Assembly: GCA_017477035.1 (NCBI GenBank)
Contig: JAFUXW010000272.1
Location: 1-11,385 of the forward strand
Reading direction: 5' to 3'
DNA: 11,385 bases
DNA from: Alphaproteobacteria bacterium
Lineage (GTDB): Bacteria; Pseudomonadota; Alphaproteobacteria; RF32; CAG-239
Shown here: positions 6,395 through 11,385 of the stretch, one piece after another
Numbering within the stretch: the stretch's first letter is position 1
Layout: the number at the start of each line of letters is the position of its first letter
Translations under genes and position numbers: made by a program
The notes under the pieces: generated by a model
The model's input: only the letters and a program-made list of their open reading frames with translations
Told to the model about the DNA's origin: nothing
Databases searched by the model: none

Positions 6395-7177
6395 ATGATA
6401 CACTTTCTCTATTTGCTGGTATTAATATTTTCAATTGGCTCTATTTTACTTAATTTTCGTATCTGTCGATATTTTCATCAAAAAATGCAAATGTCGCAAG
6501 AAAACAAAGCACAGTTAAGAAAATTCGATGTTATTTCGAAAATATTCGGGATATTACCAGCGGTTATGTTGTTACCATTTTCGTTTTGGTTAAATGATAT
6601 TTGGCTTGTATCTCTTGTTTTAGGTATTGCTTCTTTTTGCGGACTTTTAAGCTACTATGATTACAAAATTTCCGCACAGATTCCGCAATATATTGCTTGG
6701 TGGAAGAGTATATCAAAATTTGATAAGTTAATTTTGATATTAATAATGGTAATATCAGTGTGCGCATATTATTATAATACTTCACTTCGTAGCATATTTT
6801 ATTTGATGTGTTTTAATGTATTCTTTGTTTATGTTTTCTTATTAAAGAAAATGAAAGAACAACAAAAGATATCTTATTTATTTTCTAATAAACATGTAAA
6901 ATTGCTTGAAATCCTTGTCAGTAATTTGTTTTATTATTTATGTTGGGTTATAATAGAAATTTATTTTATAAGTATGAGTATAAATATAATTTCTTTATAT
7001 TTTGACCCTTATGATACAGATGGTTGCATGGATACCGGAATATGTAAAGAAGGTTTTACCTTTAATGATTGTGGAGATGGTAAGCCTTGCATAATAACGA
7101 AGGAAAGTTGCCTTAAAAACAATAATATTTGGCTTGAAGATATTCATAGTTGCGATACCAGACACACTGCTCATTAA
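6395..7177 (+). CDS. Membrane protein, 260 aa, about six helices and a Cys-rich tail
   Basis: I do not recognise this protein. Helices appear at about 3-21, 50-66, 68-87, 111-127, 131-150 and 169-200. Basic loops (FRICRYFHQK, KKMKEQQK) mark the cytoplasmic side, which puts the acidic C-terminal tail outside. That tail has six cysteines (C211, C217, C226, C232, C239, C253), as in CMDTGICKEG and ITKESCLKNNN, and could be disulphide-bonded. In-frame TTG and GTG codons at 6377 and 6380 would overlap the previous gene. I chose the ATG at 6395, preceded by a GGTGGCGG stretch and four bases beyond the previous stop, a layout typical of translational coupling. Base composition here is especially AT-rich, which fits acquired DNA. 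Confidence 0.75.
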   Translation: MIHFLYLLVLIFSIGSILLNFRICRYFHQKMQMSQENKAQLRKFDVISKIFGILPAVMLLPFSFWLNDIWLVSLVLGIASFCGLLSYYDYKISAQIPQYIAWWKSISKFDKLILILIMVISVCAYYYNTSLRSIFYLMCFNVFFVYVFLLKKMKEQQKISYLFSNKHVKLLEILVSNLFYYLCWVIIEIYFISMSINIISLYFDPYDTDGCMDTGICKEGFTFNDCGDGKPCIITKESCLKNNNIWLEDIHSCDTRHTAH

Positions 7178-7183
7178 ATATCA

Positions 7184-7264
7184 ATGATTAATTTAAAGGT
7201 ATCCGGTTTCGCCTTTGGTATAGAAGAAGTTAAAAATATGCTGAATAAAGAAAAAGAACTATAA
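7184..7264 (+). CDS. Possible 26-aa ORF or coding remnant
   Basis: The frame runs ATG to TAA and encodes MINLKVSGFAFGIEEVKNML plus six charged residues. It is in the same frame as the preceding membrane protein, two codons after its stop. No clear ribosome binding site precedes it. The composition looks protein-like, so it may be the end of a lost gene, but at this length chance is a serious alternative. The following 7265-7396 is AT-rich with no feature I can support. Confidence 0.2.
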   Translation: MINLKVSGFAFGIEEVKNMLNKEKEL

Positions 7265-7396
7265 AATTTAAGATATAAAAATTAATATAATATATTCCTA
7301 AATTCAATTTTATGGTTTAACTCTTTGGCTGTAGCCTTTATAACAGAAATAGCATTATTGCGTTATTGAAATGATTTTTTAAATTATCATTCACAA

Positions 7397-8374
7397 TTAG
7401 TCTAAGCTGACTAACTCATATTCACGTGAACCCAAACCCAAAGCTTCTGCGTAAGGTAAAATATGTCTGCCATTTTGACGTTCAACACGAGCAATAAAGT
7501 GATCGCGTCCCTTATCGGTCGAGCTCCAAATCTTATCAATACAAGCCTGGTCAACTGCAACCGGATCAGTTGATGCCAAAATTCCGATATCTGCCATGCA
7601 CGGATCTTCCGGATGTGAATCACAATCGCAGTCAACAGAAAGATTATTCATAACATCTATATACAAAATGTTGCCATTCATGTAATCTGCAACGGCTTTT
7701 GCAGCCTCTGCCATAGATTCCAAAAAAGCATTTTGTTCGGCAATTTTCCCCCATAATTCATCAACATTGCGAGATGCTCCGGCCGTATGAATGTATGCTT
7801 TTCCGCTAGATGAAGCAACACCGATTGACTGGTTTTTAAGCACGCCTCCAAAGCCCCCCATGGCATGACCTTTAAAATGCGCCAAATTCAAAATCGAATC
7901 ATAATTTTTGAGGTGCGAACCGACAATATCGCATTTCAAGTGTTTACCTTTTGCCACCGGAATATCGAAATCACCTTCTGCATCCATAATATCAACCTTG
8001 GCAATTTTGGTAAATCCGTGTTCTTCAATGGTTTTCAAATGTTCTTCCAAAGTGTTGCGACGGCCGGCATAAGCTGTGTTGCACTCAATAATGGTTCCTT
8101 TCAACTCATTAACCAACTTGCCGATAAGTTCCGGTTTCAGATAGTTGTGTCCTCCCGGTTCACCGGTAGAAATTTTTATACCGATATTACCGGTTAGTTC
8201 TCTGCCCGGTGCCTTATAAATTTTAATCAGACTGTCAGGCGTAATTTCTTTTGTAAAATAAACAATAGGTTTTACCATACTTTTTTCCTTAAAATTTGTT
8301 GCGGATACATTTTTACGAAAGATACTTAAAATAAAAGCACTTGTAAATAATTTCAAAAAATCTCTTCTATACAT
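7397..8374 (-). CDS. DUF362 domain protein with twin-arginine signal
   Basis: This 325-residue protein belongs to the DUF362 / COG2768 family, often described as Fe-S centre proteins of unknown reaction. It opens with a Tat-type signal: RRDFLK at 3-8, a hydrophobic stretch at 9-19 and VSA at 23-25 as possible cleavage site. Family marks are KISTGEPGGHNYLKPELI at about 67-84, HFKGHAMGGFGGVLKN at 166-181, VDCDCDSHPEDPCMADIGI (C249, C251, C259) and DPVAVDQACIDKIW at 270-283. The ferredoxin domain that many DUF362 proteins carry is absent. AGGA lies five bases before the ATG at 8374. A second good site, AAGGA eight bases before Met33 (8278), would give a form without the signal. The tat genes lie just beyond the divergent neighbour, so Tat export is likely. 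Function otherwise unknown. Confidence 0.9.
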   Translation of the reverse strand: MYRRDFLKLFTSAFILSIFRKNVSATNFKEKSMVKPIVYFTKEITPDSLIKIYKAPGRELTGNIGIKISTGEPGGHNYLKPELIGKLVNELKGTIIECNTAYAGRRNTLEEHLKTIEEHGFTKIAKVDIMDAEGDFDIPVAKGKHLKCDIVGSHLKNYDSILNLAHFKGHAMGGFGGVLKNQSIGVASSSGKAYIHTAGASRNVDELWGKIAEQNAFLESMAEAAKAVADYMNGNILYIDVMNNLSVDCDCDSHPEDPCMADIGILASTDPVAVDQACIDKIWSSTDKGRDHFIARVERQNGRHILPYAEALGLGSREYELVSLD

Positions 8375-8430
8375 TTTTCCTATTGATAAGCTTTGTGCTT
8401 TTTAAGTTAATAGACTTTATTAAGTCAAAT

Positions 8431-8455
8431 AAAAATGCTATATTTTTGCATTTTT
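8431..8455. promoter_or_regulatory. Inverted repeat in the divergent intergenic region
   Basis: AAAAATGC (8431-8438) pairs with GCATTTTT (8448-8455) around nine bases. No gene ends here on either strand, since both neighbours start from this region, so a terminator role makes little sense. GACTT-type half-sites flank it (GACTT at 8413, AAGTC at 8422, GACTT at 8461). An operator shared by the two divergent units is possible. Confidence 0.35.
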
Positions 8456-8458
8456 TGA

Positions 8459-8490
8459 TTGACTTTACACACTTTTCATAAGTATATAAT
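8459..8490 (+). promoter_or_regulatory. Promoter for the ferredoxin remnant and tatAC
   Basis: TTGACT (8459-8464) stands 18 bases before TATATA (8483-8488). Alternatively TTTACA (8464-8469) stands 15 bases before TATAAT (8485-8490). Either resembles a sigma-70 promoter. An AAGAGG ribosome binding site and an ATG follow at 8504 and 8517. No other promoter is evident before tatA, so it probably drives tatAC through the remnant. Confidence 0.6.
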
Positions 8491-8516
8491 GCATAAAATT
8501 ATCAAGAGGTTAATTT

Positions 8517-8760
8517 ATGAAAAATAAATTGTTAATCTACAGCAGATTTTTTGTTGCTCTGATCGTTTTAGTATTATGCACACTAGCATTTTGGGGCAAT
8601 TTTTATCCTTTAAAAATAGCGGAAAATTATTATAAAAGAAAATGATGAGTTTCCAGTAATTCGCTTTGATGAGTGTATAGGTTGCGGCGCGTGCGCTAAT
8701 ATATGTCCGGTTAAAGCTATTCGGATTGAACCGATAGAAAAACAAATAATTTTAGACTAA
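8517..8760 (+). pseudogene. Broken 4Fe-4S membrane protein gene (NapH/NosR-like ends)
   Basis: An AAGAGG seven bases upstream serves an ATG that opens a 42-codon frame. It encodes a basic N-terminus (MKNKLLIYSR), one membrane helix (about 11-27) and FWGNFYPLKIAE, then stops at two consecutive TGAs (8643-8648). A second frame, shifted by +1 and open from 8620, encodes FPVIRFDECIGCGACANICP: C-x2-C-x2-C-x3-C, a 4Fe-4S cluster site, and ends at 8760. In NapH/NosR-type polyferredoxins such an N-terminal helix and such a C-terminal cluster are separated by further helices and cysteine motifs. The middle appears deleted and the ends left out of frame. A single base error or a frameshift at AAA-TGA would give a fused protein of about 80 residues. 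It lies 10 bp before tatA. Confidence 0.65.
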
Positions 8761-8770
8761 GGAGAATAAT

Positions 8771-9043
8771 ATGTCTTTGGGTATGACCGAAATAATTTTA
8801 ATTTTAATTGTTGTTTTAGTCCTTTTCGGGGGTAAAAAAATACCGGAATTGGCTCGCGGTTTAGGTAAAGCTCAAGCCGAATACAAAAAAGCTAAAGAAG
8901 CAATAGAAAACGAAGTTAGCGAATTTAAGGCAGAAGTTGAAAAAGCTTCAAAAGAAGAAACGCAAACAAAAAAGAAGGCACCGGCTAAAAAAAATACGAA
9001 AAAAAGCTCAAAAACTGCCGCCGCCCAAAAGACTAAAAAATAA
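8771..9043 (+). CDS. tatA: Sec-independent translocase subunit TatA
   Basis: This 90-residue subunit forms the oligomeric pore of the twin-arginine translocase, which moves folded proteins across the inner membrane. The N-terminal helix spans about residues 5-18, followed by the FGG hinge (19-21) and the amphipathic KKIPELARGLGKAQAEYKKA (22-41), matching the family's FGxxxLPELARxLG pattern. The remaining tail is charged and very rich in lysine, alanine and threonine, as is usual. AGGAG lies six bases before the ATG and overlaps the stop of the broken ferredoxin frame. The stop codon overlaps the tatC start by one base (TAATG), so the two are coupled. It could instead be called TatB/E, but length and motif fit TatA best. 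Confidence 0.95.
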   Translation: MSLGMTEIILILIVVLVLFGGKKIPELARGLGKAQAEYKKAKEAIENEVSEFKAEVEKASKEETQTKKKAPAKKNTKKSSKTAAAQKTKK

Positions 9044-9756
9044 TGCCGCAAAAAAGAGAAGAAACCATTATTGACCATTTGGAAGCATTGCGTTCAATGC
9101 TGATTAAATGTCTGTCGGCTCTGGCTATCGGATTATTGCCGTTGTTTTTCGTCACTCCTTATTTTATGAACTTGCTGATAAAAATAATGATGGGAAATAA
9201 TTCGCTGACTTTGAACTTTTTTGCTCCGATGGAAATATTTATTCTGCAAATCAAGATGGCGCTAGTACTTGATGTTGTCGTTTGTTTTCCGTATATTGCC
9301 AAACAAGTATGGCAATTTGTGCTTCCGGCGCTATATGATAACGAACGTAATTTTATCAAGTCCATAACCATGATATCAGGAAGTTTGTTTACCATCGGTA
9401 TTTTATTCTGCCTGTTTTTCATTTTACCTTTGGTAATACGTTTTGGTTTAAGTTTTGCAACCGATAACCTTCAACCAATGTTCGGTATCGGGAATATAAT
9501 ATCACTGGCATTGTGGCTATCGCTGGTTTTCGGTATAATGTTTCAATTTCCGCTGATAACCTATGCGTTGATACGTTCTGACATAGTATCTTATGAAACA
9601 ATAAAATCAAAACGTTCTTATGTATTTGTCGGTATTCTGATTATGTCAGGCTTGCTTACGCCACCGGATATTGTGAGCCAACTTATGCTGACTTTGCCTA
9701 CATACGGACTGTTTGAAATAGGTTTATTCTTTGGAAAAAAATCAAAAAATATTTGA
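9043..9756 (+). CDS. tatC: Sec-independent translocase subunit TatC
   Basis: This 237-residue protein, slightly short for the family (about 250), is the six-helix core that recognises twin-arginine signal peptides. Diagnostic residues are present: HLEALR at 12-17 with E14, the FFAPMEIF loop at 59-66, FPYIAKQVWQFVLPALYDNE at 82-101 with P95 and E101, FQFPL at 167-171, RSYVF at 191-195, and LTPPDIVSQLMLTLP at 205-219. The start overlaps the tatA stop by one base. No tatB lies between or directly after them, so this is a TatAC-type operon unless tatB is elsewhere. The neighbouring DUF362 protein with its RRDFLK signal is an obvious candidate substrate. Confidence 0.97.
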   Translation: MPQKREETIIDHLEALRSMLIKCLSALAIGLLPLFFVTPYFMNLLIKIMMGNNSLTLNFFAPMEIFILQIKMALVLDVVVCFPYIAKQVWQFVLPALYDNERNFIKSITMISGSLFTIGILFCLFFILPLVIRFGLSFATDNLQPMFGIGNIISLALWLSLVFGIMFQFPLITYALIRSDIVSYETIKSKRSYVFVGILIMSGLLTPPDIVSQLMLTLPTYGLFEIGLFFGKKSKNI

Positions 9757-9867
9757 CTCAAATTCGAATATATCTATTTTAAGGACAAATACGGTAAAAT
9801 AGGTAGCAATGGCGGGAATAATTGTCAAACCTATAAAGAAATATATTATTTTTTTTGTTCTTTCCAT
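9742..9867 (-). CDS. Possible 41-aa single-helix membrane protein
   Basis: The frame starts MERTKKIIYFFIGLTIIPAI, continues through a hydrophobic helix (about 7-29) and ends in an acidic tail (DIFEFESNIF). The basic start, helix and acidic end are a common layout for small inner-membrane proteins. It is convergent with tatC and overlaps its last 15 bases. Only a weak AGAG precedes the ATG. The frame is short and AT-rich, so a chance ORF cannot be excluded. Confidence 0.3.
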   Translation of the reverse strand: MERTKKIIYFFIGLTIIPAIATYFTVFVLKIDIFEFESNIF

Positions 9868-9901
9868 TTTATAGCTCTGAGATTGATAATAATATTTAAA
9901 C

Positions 9902-9935
9902 TGGAGAAAGGCAATATAAATATCACCTTTCTCTA
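9902..9935. terminator. Hairpin downstream of tatC
   Basis: GAGAAAGG (9904-9911) pairs with CCTTTCTC (9926-9933); a G-U and an A-T pair extend the stem. The loop is 14 bases. On the plus strand TTTTTAAT follows about ten bases later, so it is a weak terminator candidate for tatAC. It might instead act in the leader of the 41-aa minus-strand ORF. Confidence 0.35.
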
Positions 9936-10004
9936 TTACATTTTTAATATTTACCTGTTTTTCGGTATTCTCTTACTGCTTTTTGCGCAACTCCCTCACA
10001 TTGA

Positions 10005-10484
10005 GATCTATCCATACACCCTTTTACCGACGGAAACGGCAGAATGTCGCGTGCTTTAACAACCTTGCTTATGTTGCAAAACGGCTATAATTATATGCCT
10101 TATGCTTCAATGGAATCAATTATTGAGGCCAGCAAGGACGCATATTACAGGGCTTTGCGCGCTACGCAAAAGACAATTTGGAGCGATAAGGTTAATTATG
10201 AGCCGTGGCTGACATTTTTTATTACCTCGCTTGCCAAGCAAAAGCGCCATTTAGAAGATAAAATTGCCTTTGCCGTTAAAACTGACGCAACCCGAATTAC
10301 TAAGGGCGAGCAAGCCGTTTTAGACCTTTTTGAAGATAAAACAAATTGGTCGGTGGCAGAAATGGCAGAGGCTTTAAGCAAAAACAGCGAGACCGTCAAA
10401 AAGACCGTGCAAAATTTAGTAAAGAAAAATATGCTTGAAAAACAAGGTTCTACCAAAGGCGCATATTATGTTTTGAAGGAATAA
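10005..10484 (+). pseudogene. 5'-truncated Fic family gene (active-site motif to C-terminus)
   Basis: The frame opens after a TGA at 10002-10004 and runs 159 codons. Its fifth residue begins the complete Fic motif HPFTDGNGR (10017-10043), followed by MSRALTTLLML and the helices that close the Fic fold. A C-terminal winged-helix-like domain (about the last 60 residues, VAEMAEALSKNSETVKKTVQ) is typical of Fic proteins of about 350 residues. Fic proteins attach AMP or other groups to target proteins. The whole N-terminal half, including any inhibitory helix and the first half of the Fic fold, is missing. The only ATG (10044) lies after the motif and lacks a ribosome binding site. I therefore read it as a dead remnant. 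The terminator at 10509 probably belonged to it. Confidence 0.85.
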
Positions 10485-10508
10485 AACCTATCGATTTGTT
10501 TTTTTCTG

Positions 10509-10538
10509 GCTCTATGTCTTATTGCATGGAGCTTTTTT
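10509..10538 (+). terminator. Rho-independent terminator after the Fic remnant
   Basis: GCTCTATG (10509-10516) pairs with CATGGAGC (10525-10532), including one G-U pair, around an 8-base loop. Six Ts follow (10533-10538). It lies 25 bases after the Fic stop and 90 bases before the restriction-modification gene. Confidence 0.8.
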
Positions 10539-10628
10539 ACGTTAAGAATGCTTCTTTATTTTAGAAACCAAGTTTTAAGAAATTATGATTTATAGTCACC
10601 ATATCAAATGTAAACCAATGAGAGAACT

Positions 10629-11385
10629 ATGAGTAGTATTGAAGAGCAGATTGAAGATATTGCTAAAAAGCAATTAGATGGAATAAATGTAAAATATTTT
10701 ACGAAAACAGAAAGCATAAATTCTGAAATTGATGAAGCACTCAAAAAGTCTCCATCCAAGAGTGGTGGTGATGGAAGTAATTATCCGGATATTAAGCTGT
10801 TTTTACAAACAAGCAAAGGGCGTAAGATTCCTGTAATGATTGAAGTTAAGGGAACCAAAGGAAACCTTGTAAAATATAATGATTTGCATGAAATCGATAT
10901 CTCAAAAAAAGACGGAACACCAAATTATACTAATATTGCAAAATATGCCGTTAATGGTGCCGTGCATTACGCAAATGCTATTATTGATTACACAGAGAGC
11001 TATCAAGAAGTAATAGCTATAGGCATGAATGGATATAAAGATGTAACGAAAGATACGATTACCGAATTTGGTATATATTACGTTTCAAAAGATAACTTTT
11101 CTATTCCAAAAGAAATTGGAAAATACAGTGATTTAAGTTTTTTAAGCAGGAATAATTTGAATGAGCTAATCGAAAAAATAGATTCTTTAAATCTTAATGA
11201 GGAAGAAATCGAAAAGAGAACTTCTGAACTTGAAAATAAAATTGAAAAAAATCTTAAAACGCTTAATCAAGAAATGAGAGATGTTCATAGTATTTCAGAA
11301 GACTATCGTGTTAAACTAATTTCTGGTCTTATAATGGCAGGATTAGGAATTGAAAAGAACGGAGAATGTGTAGTATCACCTTTAG
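10629..11385 (+). CDS. BcgI-like type II restriction-modification protein, N-terminal part
   Basis: The first 252 codons are present and the gene continues past the window edge. Residues 46-77 hold a PD-(D/E)xK nuclease core: GGDGSNYPDIKLFL (P53, D54), then IPVMIEVKGTKG (E72, K74). This is followed by YTNIAKYAVNGAVHYANAII and EVIAIGMNGY. A long charged, coiled-coil-like stretch (about 178-218) then leads to SGLIMAGLGI. This order matches fused restriction/DNA N6-adenine methyltransferase proteins (types IIB/IIG, BcgI-like), in which the methyltransferase domain comes next. That domain is not visible here, so the methylase part is inferred. An AGAG lies about seven bases before the ATG. A strong terminator separates it from the Fic remnant, so it should have its own promoter in 10539-10628; I see no clear one. 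Confidence 0.85.
   Translation, partial: MSSIEEQIEDIAKKQLDGINVKYFTKTESINSEIDEALKKSPSKSGGDGSNYPDIKLFLQTSKGRKIPVMIEVKGTKGNLVKYNDLHEIDISKKDGTPNYTNIAKYAVNGAVHYANAIIDYTESYQEVIAIGMNGYKDVTKDTITEFGIYYVSKDNFSIPKEIGKYSDLSFLSRNNLNELIEKIDSLNLNEEEIEKRTSELENKIEKNLKTLNQEMRDVHSISEDYRVKLISGLIMAGLGIEKNGECVVSPL

Noticed and set aside
8637..8648. Programmed +1 frameshift like that of prfB
   Set aside because: The AAA-TGA site lacks the CTT-TGA slip sequence and upstream Shine-Dalgarno spur of prfB, and the missing middle of the protein argues for deletion. It is kept only as an alternative.
10044..10484. An intact 146-aa gene starting at the ATG
   Set aside because: The sequence before the ATG encodes HPFTDGNGR in the same frame, so the ATG is an internal Met of a truncated Fic gene, and it has no ribosome binding site.
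1..11385. CRISPR array or insertion sequence
   Set aside because: The only longer exact repeat I found is the 37-bp pair at the left end. There are no regularly spaced repeats, no transposase frame and no terminal inverted repeats with target duplication.

Overview
This is an AT-rich bacterial window, by eye in the mid-30s % GC. It joins a housekeeping block (alanyl-tRNA synthetase, Tat translocase) to a patchy accessory block containing gene remnants, an unfamiliar three-gene cassette and the start of a restriction-modification gene. The gene set suggests a low-GC, probably host-associated Gram-negative bacterium, possibly an alphaproteobacterium. That placement is inference and I hold it loosely.

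Layout. Bases 1-316 have no convincing protein gene. They carry two identical 37-bp copies of 'tRNA CCA tail plus terminator', the second preceded by a tRNA 3'-end fragment, with a hairpin-rich, GC-richer segment between them. Next come three minus-strand genes: a sugar phosphate isomerase/epimerase-like TIM barrel (317-1093), alaS (1138-3768) and an unrecognised 132-aa protein (3950-4348). On the plus strand, tspO (4481-4969) is followed by an in-frame coding remnant (4970-5170). Then comes a cassette of a 239-aa protein with an HCxAN / GRE / DxxAN motif pattern (5237-5956) and two small membrane proteins (6019-6390 and 6395-7177), with a long hairpin between the first and second genes.

A minus-strand DUF362 protein with a twin-arginine signal (7397-8374) faces, across a shared intergenic region, a broken 4Fe-4S membrane-protein gene (8517-8760). 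tatA and tatC (8771-9756) follow directly, so the gene of a likely Tat substrate sits next to the Tat translocase. The rest holds a possible 41-aa membrane ORF on the minus strand, a 5'-truncated Fic gene that starts just before its HPFTDGNGR motif, a clear terminator, and the first 252 codons of a BcgI-like restriction-modification protein that runs off the right edge.

How the parts work together. TatA and TatC would export folded, often cofactor-bearing proteins such as the DUF362 protein. The remnant between them looks like the two ends of a NapH/NosR-type ferredoxin gene with its middle missing, and it now forms the leader of tatAC. The unfamiliar cassette has the layout of an effector with membrane-protein partners, but nothing in the sequence proves this. 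The Fic remnant, the tspO-linked remnant and the tRNA-end duplication indicate repeated gain and loss of DNA here.
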